64,000 nucleotides of DNA from Rossellomorea orangium (GCF_019334305.1 NZ_JAHWGH010000017.1:1-64000), one strand, 5' to 3'; positions 17,002-25,040 are shown, counted from the first letter of the stretch. Program-made: numbers and translations. Notes: generated by a model from the letters alone, not told the origin.

Positions 17002-17015
17002 AGGAGCGAAAACAG

Positions 17016-17534
17016 TTGAAAAGGGCCATTCATATCTTTCCATCCTTTCATAAATCAGAAAAAATTCAGGATATCAGATATATTTACGATCCGCTTTTTG
17101 ATAAGATTCCTCCTCACATCACCCTTGTTTTCCCTTTTGAATCCCGCATTCCCCAAAACGAATTATTCGCCCATGTTCAATCGCTGGCAAATGCTGTTGC
17201 CCCTTTCAACCTTACCATGAATGGAGTGACTGGCTCAGGAGGGAAATATCTATTCTTAAATGTTAAACAAGGTAACGATGCTATTATCCATTTACACGAT
17301 GAATTGTACAAAGGAATCCTGGCACCTTTTCGGAATCATCACATTACATACACTCCCCATATTACTCTTGGACGGATAAAATATCAGGAGGAGTGCACCC
17401 TGGCCGTCGAGAAATACAAGGATTGGGAAGAGAACTTCCATACGGTTGTAAGAGAAGTCGTCATAGAGGAAATAGGTGAAGATGATCATTCCCAGGTCAT
17501 CGGGAGGATACGACTTGACGATAACAGGTTTTAA
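17016..17534 (+). CDS. 2H phosphoesterase superfamily protein (2'-5' RNA ligase-like)
   Basis: A 172-residue protein with the two H-x-T/S motifs of the 2H fold: [10 protein letters not shown] near residue 31 and [10 protein letters not shown] near 110. The two histidines form the active site that acts on 2',3'-cyclic phosphate or similar bonds. It resembles B. subtilis YjcG-type proteins. The start is TTG at 17016, nine bases after AAAGGAG; the same frame extends upstream but would overlap the previous gene. It lies in a run of closely spaced plus-strand genes with yugU. The true substrate is unknown. Confidence 0.8.
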   Translation: MKRAIHIFPSFHKSEKIQDIRYIYDPLFDKIPPHITLVFPFESRIPQNELFAHVQSLANAVAPFNLTMNGVTGSGGKYLFLNVKQGNDAIIHLHDELYKGILAPFRNHHITYTPHITLGRIKYQEECTLAVEKYKDWEENFHTVVREVVIEEIGEDDHSQVIGRIRLDDNRF

Positions 17535-17593
17535 TCTCGGCTTTCAGTGGAATGGAAACGAATAGATCACACAAGAAAGAGGCAGGTATATAT

Positions 17594-18001
17594 ATGATAA
17601 AAACACTCACCATCGATACAAAGAAACGTGACGAAATGATCGAAATTACTGACTATGTGCAGGATATCATCAATCTTTCAAATGTGAGAGAAGGTTTTGC
17701 AATCGTTCAATCCCTGCACACAACTGCAGGGATTACGGTCAATGAAAATGCCGACCCGGATGTAAAAACCGACTTCCTCCGCCGATTAGACGAAGTGTAC
17801 CCTTGGCATCACGTCTCAGATCTCCATGGTGAAGGAAATACAGCGGCCCATTTGAAAACGAGTACAGTTGGCCATTCTCAGATGATCATCGTTACGGAAG
17901 GGGAACTTTTGCTTGGGACATGGCAAGGTGTTTACCTATGTGAATTCGACGGACCCCGTTCTCGAAGAAAAGTGTCCGTTAAAGTCATTCCTTCAGAATA
18001 A
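17594..18001 (+). CDS. yugU: YjbQ/UPF0047 family protein
   Basis: A 135-residue protein matching B. subtilis YugU and E. coli Yjb[18 protein letters not shown] (about 42-58), [13 protein letters not shown], and [18 protein letters not shown] near the C-terminus. The conserved His, Asp and Glu residues sit in a trimeric barrel; some members can make thiamine phosphate without being dedicated to it. I chose ATG 17594, with AGAGGCAGG seven bases upstream, because homologues begin MIKT/MLKT; an upstream ATG at 17552 would add 14 polar residues. It is the last gene of the 16708-18001 cluster. Confidence 0.88.
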   Translation: MIKTLTIDTKKRDEMIEITDYVQDIINLSNVREGFAIVQSLHTTAGITVNENADPDVKTDFLRRLDEVYPWHHVSDLHGEGNTAAHLKTSTVGHSQMIIVTEGELLLGTWQGVYLCEFDGPRSRRKVSVKVIPSE

Positions 18002-18049
18002 GCCTTTTAGATCGAATTGGAAACCATCAACCTTGATTTATTAATCATC

Positions 18050-18085
18050 ACGGATGTTGAAGTAATAAGTATCTTCAACATCCGT
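18050..18085. repeat. 13-bp inverted repeat between convergent genes
   Basis: ACGGATGTTGAAG and its exact complement enclose a 10-base loop, 49 bases past the yugU stop codon and 47 bases past the convergent DCC gene stop. There is no U-run on either side. It is probably a transcription-end hairpin for both genes. Confidence 0.55.
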
Positions 18086-18132
18086 CCCCCTCGATTCATT
18101 TTCACAACCAGGTACTTCACACTGCAATATCC

Positions 18133-18522
18133 TTATTCTAAAAACCGATCCCGAATGTTTCCCGAAGGCAGCATACACGATTCCTTTTTTCCAAACCATT
18201 TATATCTATTCCTGGCGACCATTCTATATATGCTGTCTCTCAAGGGTTTTGGAATGAGGAGGAATACACTGAAAATCTTCCAGGGCCATACTAGCTTTGA
18301 ACAAACCATTAAGGCTGCTGTCGATTCAATGAAGGCTTGATGATCATCAATCAGTACAAAACTGTCAGTCGTTTCAGGGATATTGTGTTTTCGTAATAAT
18401 TCCTGTCCAATCTTGCTTTGCAGCGAAGCAAATCGAAAACTTCCCCTTGGATCCCGCTCAATGATGAAGCGGACGCTACTATTGCAAAAATTACAAATAC
18501 CATCAAACAAAATGATTTTCAC
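18133..18522 (-). CDS. DCC-family (DUF393) thioredoxin-like protein, YuxK-like
   Basis: A 129-residue protein with the DxxCxxC signature FDGICNFCNSSV near the N-terminus, then RFASLQS and a C-terminal RDRFL. The DCC family is predicted to be a thiol-disulfide oxidoreductase; B. subtilis YuxK is the likely counterpart. The start is uncertain: GTG at 18522 has AAGGTG eight bases upstream and gives MKIILFDG; an earlier GTG at 18531 overlaps that site. It stands alone between convergent yugU and the upstream phosphatase gene. Confidence 0.85.
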   Translation of the reverse strand: MKIILFDGICNFCNSSVRFIIERDPRGSFRFASLQSKIGQELLRKHNIPETTDSFVLIDDHQAFIESTAALMVCSKLVWPWKIFSVFLLIPKPLRDSIYRMVARNRYKWFGKKESCMLPSGNIRDRFLE

Positions 18523-18625
18523 ATCTATCACACCTTCGCCTTAAACAGATACCATGCACCTTCACTATAATACAGTCAATCAGAACCATAAAGGAAATTG
18601 TTCATATCCTAACTGATACAATTCC

Positions 18626-19204
18626 TTACACCATTTCTGATAAATGACCAATCTGATTATAGGAACGGATGAACCACTTGCCATCCTTAAACTGAATGTC
18701 AGTAAAACATCCGTTCTGTAATTTCACATGTTGAAGTCCTGAAATACCTTCATGATATTCCCTTATTAAAGCATTGATGACGGCTCCATGGGCAACGACC
18801 AATACCTTTCGATCAGGATAAAGAGCATGGATATTTCTTAATCCAGTTTGGACCCTGGCTACCAGTTCTTCATAGGATTCCATATTTGGGAACGTAAAGG
18901 CCGGATAGTGCTTTTCCCTTTCTTCACGCAGCATTCCTTCCCCTTCACCAAAAAAACGTTCCTTGAAATGATCCATTTCTATCATATCCAGATTCAGGTC
19001 CCCATTAATGATTTCCGCCGTTTTCTTTGCCCTCTGTAAAGAAGTGGAGATCAGTACATCCCATCGATGGTTTTTCAAAGCATCCCTGCACTCTTCCGCT
19101 TGCCGTTTTCCAGTTTCATTTAATGGAATGTCGGTTTGACCTTGTAACTTTCCACAAAGGTTCCAATCTGTTTGACCGTGACGGACAAAACATATATGCG
19201 TCAT
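18626..19204 (-). CDS. Histidine phosphatase superfamily protein (PhoE/GpmB-like)
   Basis: A 192-residue branch-1 histidine phosphatase. The catalytic RHGQTDWN is at 8-15, the second Arg is in STSLQRAKKTA near 59, the acid is in ERFFGEGEG near 86, and the second His is in VAHGAVINAL near 139. Length and motifs fit B. subtilis PhoE/YhfR, a broad phosphatase, better than true phosphoglycerate mutase. The ATG follows AGGAGGAGAA by three to four bases. It is monocistronic. Confidence 0.88.
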   Translation of the reverse strand: MTHICFVRHGQTDWNLCGKLQGQTDIPLNETGKRQAEECRDALKNHRWDVLISTSLQRAKKTAEIINGDLNLDMIEMDHFKERFFGEGEGMLREEREKHYPAFTFPNMESYEELVARVQTGLRNIHALYPDRKVLVVAHGAVINALIREYHEGISGLQHVKLQNGCFTDIQFKDGKWFIRSYNQIGHLSEMV

Positions 19205-19381
19205 ACATTCTCCTCCTGCTGTTTCATTATATTGAAAAAATAGCCAAAACCCTCCAAAGGAAGATCGATACTTTTGGGTGAGTATAATTTTACTAGCTTT
19301 TATGATATACTATATTACCATTAATAGAGATTATTTCGAAATTTTCAAATCCATAAGCAGTATAAGGAGTTGGCTTAAGAA

Positions 19382-20236
19382 ATGAGAGACGAATTATTCT
19401 ATATGGGGCAAGAAATAATATCCCATAAATCCGAAATCGCTCAAGGGGTCATTCACTATCAGGAACAACGATATTCTGATCAGCTTAAGTTATCGGGTGT
19501 AAAAATGGAACAAATCACAGAATGGCGTATGCAATTAATTGAAATGCTAGGTCAATCCTTGTTTGAAGATAAAGCAGTATCCCTTGATAAAGTAACGGAG
19601 TGGACAGGAAGGGTAGGAAAAGTTGCTCTTGAGAAAGGCATCCCACTCAATGAATCTCTTAAAACATTATCAGCATTCCGAACCGCCATTTGGGACATTT
19701 TCTCTGAACAGTTACGTGATCAACGAATTTCTGCCTCCTTCATGCTTCAGGTAAACTCAGAAATCAATCCAATCCTTGATGAAATCGTATATCTATTAAA
19801 CGAAGTGTTCCGTACACAACAAAAGGATCAGCTTGCCTTAATCCATACTGCAATGGATGAACTTTCGGCACCGATTGTTCCGATTGCAGATAAAGTAGCC
19901 ATTCTCCCGCTTATTGGAGAAATCGATACCCACAGAGCAAGTTCGGTCATGGAAACAGCTTTAAAGAAAAGCTCTGAATTACAATTAAAGTATTTATTTA
20001 TTGATATTTCCGGTGTTGCCATCATGGACACCATGGTTTCCCATAATATCTATCAAATCATAAATGCCCTAAAGATGATGGGTGTGCAATCTGTCTTGAC
20101 GGGAATCCGGCCTGAAGTGGCTCATACATTGGGAAATCTCGGCATTACTTTCGAAGACCTGAAAACAAGCGCCAGCCTGAAAAAAGCCCTTGAAGACATC
20201 GGATTCAACCAATATGAAGTGGTACTCCCTGTTTAA
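19382..20236 (+). CDS. RsbR-family stressosome protein (STAS domain)
   Basis: A 284-residue RsbR paralogue. The N-terminal 150 residues are an all-helical non-heme globin-like sensor; residues 165-280 are a STAS domain. Both threonines phosphorylated by RsbT in B. subtilis RsbRA have equivalents: Thr183 in GEIDTHRA and Thr217 in AIMDTMVSH. It should therefore be a working stressosome subunit that helps control sigma-B. Ribosome site AAGGAG is 12 bases from the ATG, rather far. No rsbS/rsbT lies beside it, as for the scattered rsbRB/RC/RD genes of B. subtilis. It ends at a strong hairpin. Confidence 0.87.
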   Translation: MRDELFYMGQEIISHKSEIAQGVIHYQEQRYSDQLKLSGVKMEQITEWRMQLIEMLGQSLFEDKAVSLDKVTEWTGRVGKVALEKGIPLNESLKTLSAFRTAIWDIFSEQLRDQRISASFMLQVNSEINPILDEIVYLLNEVFRTQQKDQLALIHTAMDELSAPIVPIADKVAILPLIGEIDTHRASSVMETALKKSSELQLKYLFIDISGVAIMDTMVSHNIYQIINALKMMGVQSVLTGIRPEVAHTLGNLGITFEDLKTSASLKKALEDIGFNQYEVVLPV

Positions 20237-20239
20237 TTA

Positions 20240-20282
20240 AAGAGACCATAAACCGGAAAAGGCGGTTTATGGTCTTTCTTCT
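20240..20282. terminator. Bidirectional terminator
   Basis: Thirteen-bp perfect stem AGACCATAAACCG with its complement, 7-base loop, TTTCTTC on the plus side and a CTCTTTAATT tail on the minus side. It serves the rsbR-type gene and the convergent gene ending at 20281. Confidence 0.85.
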
Positions 20283-20784
20283 ATAAAGAAGAGATTTTAT
20301 GATCTTGTTTTACCTTATGATGAAGCAGGATCTGTATACTTTGAACAGCCATATAAATCGGTATGGACCAATACATCTTGTATCCCTTGTCGAAGTGGAA
20401 GATTCCGATTTTCACCGTAAACCACTCCATCAATAGAGAGAAAGCGGTCCAAATCAATATGTAGGCAAGATTCATGATTCCATTTATCTTCAACTTCTTA
20501 TATATATAAATAAAAAAATAACTGTAAGGACCATACATAATATAACTGATGAAATCGATTCCCTGATAAGCGGAACTGTCATTCACATCATAAAAGTCCC
20601 AAGGTGGGATACTAATGGTGTGATCATAAAACATACCGATTGATATTCCGTAGACAAAGTAATTCAATCCCTCGAGAAATGAAAAAATCTTCGGAGTTAC
20701 CCATATCAGCAGGAGGAGGACGATCAGGCTTATTATGATAAACCATTCATTCCAATCGAATGACCTTTCATAGATTCTGTCCAT
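20281..20784 (-). CDS. Multi-pass membrane protein, function unknown (pair member 2)
   Basis: A 167-residue protein with four to five hydrophobic helices (starting about residue 16), a WDFYDVNDSSAYQ segment between helices, and a HHKVKQDHK C-terminus. It may belong to the loosely defined CBO0543-type membrane proteins of Firmicutes; this is an impression from layout. I chose the ATG at 20784 because of an ideal GAAGGAGGAGGGAAG ribosome site; the ORF extends further upstream without one. It overlaps the end of the preceding membrane gene by 17 bases, so the two are translationally coupled. Confidence 0.7.
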   Translation of the reverse strand: MDRIYERSFDWNEWFIIISLIVLLLLIWVTPKIFSFLEGLNYFVYGISIGMFYDHTISIPPWDFYDVNDSSAYQGIDFISYIMYGPYSYFFIYIYKKLKINGIMNLAYILIWTAFSLLMEWFTVKIGIFHFDKGYKMYWSIPIYMAVQSIQILLHHKVKQDHKISSL

Positions 20785-21253
20785 TGCTTCCCTCCTCCTT
20801 CTTCTGAAAGTAATAAAGTCCTTTCCCAAACCATATACAGAACAGTAGATATACACCATTAACAACCACAGTATTTAATAAACTCCATTCAGGGTAGGAA
20901 AGAGAATGAAAATGGACATGTAGAACATCCAATACGCTGATGAAAAATAAGAGACAAACAAAACAAACCATTTTATCTCTTGTTCTTCTATAATTCAAAT
21001 AGCCGTTCACCATTATGACTCCTACCAATGGTAAGATACACTCCCTGTTAATAAGTAAGCTGATAAATGACGTGATGTCTTCTGAAGCCTTCATCCATTC
21101 CAATTTATTCGTCAGAATCGTAATATAATTCGTTGAAATGATGGATAACACCATAAAGTGAATCGTATTAGCTGTAAATGAAAGTTTCTTCTTCATGAAT
21201 AAGACAATGTAAATCAAGATGATTAATATCGTAATAAAAAAAGGAAGTGACAT
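20768..21253 (-). CDS. Multi-pass membrane protein, function unknown (pair member 1)
   Basis: A 161-residue protein with about five transmembrane helices and very few charged residues between them. The N-terminus (MSLPFFITILIILIYIVLF) is a membrane helix with no cleavage site. The ATG follows TAGGAGG by five bases. It is first of a two-gene operon with the 20281 gene. I cannot assign a family; the pairing of two similar-sized membrane proteins suggests they act together. Confidence 0.7.
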   Translation of the reverse strand: MSLPFFITILIILIYIVLFMKKKLSFTANTIHFMVLSIISTNYITILTNKLEWMKASEDITSFISLLINRECILPLVGVIMVNGYLNYRRTRDKMVCFVCLLFFISVLDVLHVHFHSLSYPEWSLLNTVVVNGVYLLFCIWFGKGLYYFQKKEEGSNGQNL

Positions 21254-21382
21254 AGGAACCTCCTATACTTTTTTCATCATTGTTCCCTTAATCCACCCAA
21301 TACATAACATTTAGAAAGCACCAAGAGGTTTGATTTCGTTAACAGAGGGAAAATAAGGAACAAGAATCGAGGAGGTAGAGCG

Positions 21383-21580
21383 ATGAGACATGAATCTGTA
21401 AATCCTAAGTATGCAAAGGATGAAATCAAAGAAATATTTGTAGATGGCTTGCAGCGTGACCTTTCAACCGAAGAGGAAACCCTTATATCAGGCTGGACCC
21501 GATCTTTCGATAAGGGTGAAAGAGCAACCATCATCAATCTGTTGAAAGAATTACTGAACAAACATAAAAGGCATGACTGA
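21383..21580 (+). CDS. 65-residue soluble protein, function unknown
   Basis: The ATG follows CGAGGAGGTAG with five bases to spare. The product is helical and charged (YAKDEIKEIFVDGL, TEEETLISGW, ATIINLLKELLNKHK) without cysteines or membrane segments. It resembles small helical-bundle proteins, but I know no family name. It is flanked by a strong bidirectional terminator at 21612. Confidence 0.65.
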   Translation: MRHESVNPKYAKDEIKEIFVDGLQRDLSTEEETLISGWTRSFDKGERATIINLLKELLNKHKRHD

Positions 21581-21611
21581 AACAATAGGTGTGAGAATGT
21601 AAATGAGACAT

Positions 21612-21650
21612 AAAAAAGGCAAGCCCCTCTTGAAGGGGCTTGCCTTTTTC
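21612..21650. terminator. Bidirectional intrinsic terminator
   Basis: A 16-bp stem (AAAAAGGCAAGCCCCT with its complement) around TT and a TTTTT tail. It ends the 65-aa gene and, on the other strand, the 37-aa gene. Confidence 0.93.
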
Positions 21651-21670
21651 ATATCTATATAGAGTTCCTA

Positions 21671-21784
21671 TCAAAGATTACTTGTTGATTCCAATAGTTG
21701 ATCAATATCAACGCGAAAGATCGGGCGCTTTAATTCCTTTTGTCCAAGTTCTACGGTATCGTCTAGTACTTCATCAATATTCAT
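21671..21784 (-). CDS. 37-residue acidic peptide, function unknown
   Basis: The ATG has TTGGGAGGT eight bases upstream. The product begins MNIDEVLDDTVELGQ and contains KRPIFRVDIDQLLES; it is acidic, soluble and has no cysteine. Ribosome site, terminator and a sigma-B-like promoter support a genuine microprotein, although nothing in my knowledge names it. Confidence 0.55.
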   Translation of the reverse strand: MNIDEVLDDTVELGQKELKRPIFRVDIDQLLESTSNL

Positions 21785-21842
21785 ACTTATAATACCTCCC
21801 AAGTTGTGAATGTCAGAATGTGATGAACGGATGATTTATCAT

Positions 21843-21867
21843 CTTCCCTATAGGATACGATGGAAAC
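21843..21867 (-). promoter_or_regulatory. Candidate sigma-B promoter of the 37-aa gene
   Basis: On the minus strand GTTTCC is followed after 13 bases by GGGAAG, against the sigma-B consensus GTTTAA-N12/15-GGGWAT. It is about 60 bases before the start codon. Confidence 0.35.
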
Positions 21868-22029
21868 ATCTCATTTTTGGGGGTATTTTTGAATTTTTCA
21901 TGTTTAATTGTCTATAATAATCGGAAAGTTGAATCAAATGTCACGTTATGTTATCGTTAAACAACAATTGATTCTACTTAAATAGTAATAGATGGGTAGA
22001 ATGGCTCTCTCCTTTAAGGAGGCATAACA

Positions 22030-22221
22030 ATGAAACGATTTTCCATGCTTCACGTTCCTAAGGATATCAGGCATAGATGGCGACCAGCTGTTACTGTTCA
22101 TGTCTTACCGGTCCATAAAGAATACTTTGCGGTAGGTAAATCATTAAAAGGAAACGGTAAAGCTGCTAACAACAACGAAAAACTAGCCGCATATTATGCG
22201 TATCTAGATACTTTACAATAA
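22030..22221 (+). CDS. 63-residue basic protein, function unknown
   Basis: The ATG follows TTAAGGAGG by eight bases. The product is basic (pI clearly above 9) with RHRWRPAVTVHVLPVH near residue 15 and an Ala/Asn/Lys-rich second half (GKAANNNEKLAAYYAYL). It could bind nucleic acid, but this is inferred from charge alone. It is monocistronic with its own strong terminator. No family recognised. Confidence 0.62.
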   Translation: MKRFSMLHVPKDIRHRWRPAVTVHVLPVHKEYFAVGKSLKGNGKAANNNEKLAAYYAYLDTLQ

Positions 22222-22235
22222 AACGCTTATCTATA

Positions 22236-22274
22236 AAACAGCTGATCAGAACTTAATCCGATCAGCTGTTTTTT
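22236..22274 (+). terminator. Intrinsic terminator after the 63-aa gene
   Basis: A 13-bp stem AAAACAGCTGATC/GATCAGCTGTTTT with TTTTTG tail. Confidence 0.93.
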
Positions 22275-22276
22275 GT

Positions 22277-22777
22277 TCAAGGGTAACGCCTTAATTCTGT
22301 GTTCATTCTCTTACACCGAGGTGATGCCTTTGCCTTTGTATATTCATTGAAAATGTGTAGATGACTGCTTACCATGGATTGTGGCAATCCATCAAACGGA
22401 TAGAACTTTAACTGAATGGATTCAGATGGATCCGCCCTCATTTGTCCGTGAAACTCTTGAGTAAAATAGGCCGTAGTCACAACGTAAAATTCATCCCCAT
22501 TTGCCGCTTTAATGAATTGATCAGCACCTGAGTATACATTTAATAAATGAAGTTCTCCCAAATGGAGACCCGTCTCTTCTTCCACTTCTCTTCTTGCTGT
22601 CTCTTCTGTTGATTCCGCAAGCTCCATCAAACCACCCGGGAGGCCCCAGGTTCCACTCGGAAATCGCCTTTCCTGTAGAAGTACTTCATTTCGCTCATTT
22701 ACTATAATAACTACCGCCCCAACCAAGATCAGTGGACGATTCCCAACTAATTCTCTAATTTCTTCTATGTATCCCAG
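22277..22777 (-). CDS. Nudix hydrolase, probably started with CTG
   Basis: The Nudix box GLPGGLMELAES...ARREVEEETGL is complete, with all catalytic glutamates. Homologues usually start with a short helix of the form M-G/S-Y-I-E-E-L-R-x-L-V-G-x-R-P-L-I. Here that helix is present in frame (GYIEEIRELVGNRPLI) directly after a CTG codon at 22777, with GAGAGGAG ten bases upstream, while an in-frame ATG four codons' width further up is followed by TAG. I therefore take CTG as start (166 aa). Starting at TTG 22726 would remove a conserved helix and has no ribosome site. The substrate, a nucleoside diphosphate derivative, is unknown. Confidence 0.78.
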   Translation of the reverse strand: MGYIEEIRELVGNRPLILVGAVVIIVNERNEVLLQERRFPSGTWGLPGGLMELAESTEETARREVEEETGLHLGELHLLNVYSGADQFIKAANGDEFYVVTTAYFTQEFHGQMRADPSESIQLKFYPFDGLPQSMVSSHLHIFNEYTKAKASPRCKRMNTELRRYP

Positions 22778-22814
22778 CTACATTCATCTCCTCTCAGATA
22801 ATGCAGAAGTTTTT

Positions 22815-23156
22815 TTACGGCAAATACTGACACACCTCAAAACAATTCCCATCGGGGTCATAAAATTGAAAATAGGTTACCCCTTCATCTACCTTAATGG
22901 TCCCTACCTTGACACCTTTCTCCATGAGCTTCAATCTGGTCTCCTCCAGTGCATCTGAAAATAAAATGGGTTTAATGGATGAGGGACGGACCTCGCCTTG
23001 TTGAATGGTGAGAGTGGACTCCCCTACCCCAACTTTATAAACAAGATAATTACCTGAATCGAAGGCTCGTTCTAACTCCAATACCTCTTCATACCATGCT
23101 TGAGCACTCTTTAAATCTGCTACTTGAGTATGTACCGTATCAATTTTTGAAAACAA
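22815..23156 (-). CDS. VOC-family (glyoxalase/bleomycin resistance fold) protein
   Basis: A protein of about 113 residues with two beta-alpha-beta-beta-beta units. The N-terminal part reads KIDTVHTQVADLKSAQAWYEEVL and the C-terminal part FQFYDPDGNCFEVCQY. The metal-site pattern is the usual His near the start and Glu near the end. TTG at 23156 is the better start (AAGGTGG seven bases upstream); a GTG at 23168 overlaps that site. It sits in a minus-strand run with the Pth2-like and Nudix genes. The substrate is unknown. Confidence 0.8.
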   Translation of the reverse strand: MFSKIDTVHTQVADLKSAQAWYEEVLELERAFDSGNYLVYKVGVGESTLTIQQGEVRPSSIKPILFSDALEETRLKLMEKGVKVGTIKVDEGVTYFQFYDPDGNCFEVCQYLP

Positions 23157-23179
23157 TGGTATTTCCACCTTCCCTAGGT

Positions 23180-23545
23180 TTAATCTTTCAATAGACTTAA
23201 ATGACCGACAATTTCCTTCGCCTCAAATTTTTCCATAGGGGGAAGTGCAGTCACGGTTAAAGACCCCTTTACTATCTCCGTTAAGCCACTGTCATGAATA
23301 CTGAAATATCCTTTCTTCTCCAGCTTTTCCAATTCTGTGTATTTGCCCTTCAGGACCACTTTCTTCATTCCCGTTTGTACCCATTCGATAAAGTCCGCCT
23401 GCCTGTTTTTGAATGGTGAATCCTCCGACATCATCGTCAGGGTACTCAAGGTTGCAGCATGTGCCACTTGTGCGGCTGTCTTTCCTTTAGACATCTGTAG
23501 ATCCTTGTTTACGATAAAATATTGTACGAGATCCCTTCTTGTCAT
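23180..23545 (-). CDS. Peptidyl-tRNA hydrolase, Pth2-type
   Basis: A protein of about 121 residues resembling the archaeal/eukaryotic Pth2 fold: YFIVNKDLQMSKGKTAAQVAHAAT carries the conserved Lys and the QVAHA helix, and GLTEIVKGSLTVTALPP matches the later strand. Pth2 hydrolyses peptidyl-tRNA; in bacteria with ordinary Pth it is an extra and may have another target. The start is unclear: ATG 23545 gives the usual MTRRDLVQYF-like start but its ribosome site is weak (AGGGA at 11 bases), and the frame is open to 23593. Confidence 0.75.
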   Translation of the reverse strand: MTRRDLVQYFIVNKDLQMSKGKTAAQVAHAATLSTLTMMSEDSPFKNRQADFIEWVQTGMKKVVLKGKYTELEKLEKKGYFSIHDSGLTEIVKGSLTVTALPPMEKFEAKEIVGHLSLLKD

Positions 23546-23610
23546 CCGTTTTATCATCCCTATCATCATTTTATTGGAGTACCATGATATCATCCTACCA
23601 CATACTCGTT

Positions 23611-23940
23611 TTACTTCCTTCTAAGTTTCACCGTATTCTTTTCAATTGTGACAATTTTCACTTCTTCCCCGACAGTAAAGTCCAGATATTCTTCACAATT
23701 CAATTTATAGGTACGACCATTATCAAATTTCATGGCACAAGAGGAATTACTGTCATTCATATCCAGCCTCTTCCCAGATTTTATTCCCACCAGCCCCTCT
23801 CCTACACCTTCAGGAAAGTATTTTTCCTCAATCACCACCCAATCTTCTTTATCTCTGTTTACGAATTGCACGATCAGCAAACACATCAGCAGTAAGACCA
23901 ATAATCCCAGAACAATCACTTTCATCCAAAAGGCTTTCAT
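23611..23940 (-). CDS. Membrane-anchored protein with a small extracellular domain, function unknown
   Basis: A 109-residue protein. Residues 7-27 are a single transmembrane helix; the remaining 80 residues look like a small all-beta domain (KFDNGRTYKLNCEEYLDFTVGEEVKIVTIEKNTVKL), similar in rhythm to an OB or DUF-type barrel. Two cysteines (SSCAMK and KLNCEE) could pair. The ATG follows AAGGGGAACT by three bases. It starts 158 bases from the divergent TetR gene. No family recognised. Confidence 0.65.
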   Translation of the reverse strand: MKAFWMKVIVLGLLVLLLMCLLIVQFVNRDKEDWVVIEEKYFPEGVGEGLVGIKSGKRLDMNDSNSSCAMKFDNGRTYKLNCEEYLDFTVGEEVKIVTIEKNTVKLRRK

Positions 23941-24027
23941 ATAGTTCCCCTTCTCTTGTTAATAAACAATAAAGGATTATATGTCAGAAAATATTAAAAC
24001 ATTCGACTGCGTAACGATTGACTACCC

Positions 24028-24056
24028 TTGCATTTAATTGAAAAGGGATTTATAAT
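24028..24056 (+). promoter_or_regulatory. Sigma-A promoter of the yvdTSR-like operon
   Basis: TTGCAT (24028-24033), a 17-base spacer, then TATAAT (24051-24056). Confidence 0.75.
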
Positions 24057-24057
24057 C

Positions 24058-24075
24058 AACTAACGACCGTTAGTT
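24058..24075. promoter_or_regulatory. Operator dyad for the TetR-type repressor
   Basis: AACTAACG-AC-CGTTAGTT is a perfect inverted repeat with 8-bp arms, placed one base after the -10 box, so bound protein would cover the start of transcription. This is the normal position for an autoregulated TetR gene. The binding itself is inferred. Confidence 0.72.
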
Positions 24076-24097
24076 AGTTTAGAGGGGATGATTCTTC

Positions 24098-24691
24098 TTG
24101 AATGATAATAAGCAATTGATTAAGACCGTTGCACTGGACTTATTTGGACAAAAAGGCTATGAAGATACCTCATTAGCAGAGATCGCACGGGAAGTAGGAA
24201 TAAAAAAACCTTCCATCTATAATCATTTCACCAGTAAAGAGGATTTATTTGTGGAAGTATTGAAAGATCTGATTGTTTCTGAAGTGACGGCATACAGAAT
24301 GGCTCAGGAGGAAATGAATCCCTCGGAACCCGTTGAGAATATCAGGACTCTCTTTGACCTCTTTTGTCGGCGATTGATGACAACAAAAGAATCTCTACTA
24401 TGGAAAAGGGTCACATTTTTTCCCCCAGAGCCATTTAGAGATTTAATTCAGGAACATTTTATCCATTTTGAAGAAGTGACCTCTGCTATTCTGGTGACTA
24501 TATACGAGAAAGGGATAAGCCAAAAACGGTTTCAAGGAATCACTGCAGATGAATTTGTGGCATCGTTTTTATGCTTGGTTGACGGGGTTTTCTTAGAGCA
24601 TCATTATTACACGCAGGAAATCTTCCAGCAAAGGATTGAATCAGCCTGGAAAGTATATGAACGTGGAATAGTAAGTGACAAAGGAGTGTAG
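24098..24691 (+). CDS. yvdT: TetR/AcrR-family repressor (YvdT-like)
   Basis: A 197-residue regulator. The N-terminal helix-turn-helix is canonical: GQKGYEDTSLAEIAREVGIKKPSIYNHFTSKEDLF at about 17-51. The C-terminal part is the all-helical ligand and dimer domain. The start is TTG, ten bases after AGAGGGG. It heads a three-gene operon with two SMR transporters, the order yvdT-yvdS-yvdR known from B. subtilis. It probably represses its own operon through the dyad at 24058, and the inducer is presumably a substrate of the pump. Confidence 0.88.
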   Translation: MNDNKQLIKTVALDLFGQKGYEDTSLAEIAREVGIKKPSIYNHFTSKEDLFVEVLKDLIVSEVTAYRMAQEEMNPSEPVENIRTLFDLFCRRLMTTKESLLWKRVTFFPPEPFRDLIQEHFIHFEEVTSAILVTIYEKGISQKRFQGITADEFVASFLCLVDGVFLEHHYYTQEIFQQRIESAWKVYERGIVSDKGV

Positions 24692-24695
24692 CATC

Positions 24696-25040
24696 ATGGG
24701 TTGGCTTTATGTCATTATAGGAGGTATTCTCGAAATTGGGTGGGCAACCGGACTTTCCCTATCTGAAGGGTTTACAAAACCGGTGCCAAGTATTATTACG
24801 GCATTTCTCATATTGGTGAGTTTCTACTTTTTCTCCAATTCAATGAGATTACTACCCATAGGGACGGCTTATGCCGTCTTCACGGGCATTGGTGCAGCGG
24901 GGACGGCTTTGATCGGAATGTTCTTCTTAAACGAAGGGATAAGCTTTCTAAAGATAGTATTCATCTGTTTACTCATTTTCGGAGTCATTGGATTGAAGAT
25001 GAGTGATAAGGAAGAAAAAGAAGCAGGGGGTGAACTCTGA
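24696..25040 (+). CDS. yvdS: SMR-family transporter subunit (YvdS-like)
   Basis: A 114-residue, four-helix small multidrug resistance protein. It shows the SMR essentials: Glu14-equivalent in GGILEIGWATGLS, the Trp next to it, and AYAVFTGIGAAGTAL in helix 3. The short charged C-terminus (KMSDKEEKEAGGEL) is longer than that of its partner. The ATG at 24696 is nine bases after AAAGGAG. It overlaps the next gene by one base (TGATG). Paired SMR proteins insert in opposite orientation and function as a heterodimer exporting cationic compounds, in some pairs guanidinium. Confidence 0.9.
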   Translation: MGWLYVIIGGILEIGWATGLSLSEGFTKPVPSIITAFLILVSFYFFSNSMRLLPIGTAYAVFTGIGAAGTALIGMFFLNEGISFLKIVFICLLIFGVIGLKMSDKEEKEAGGEL

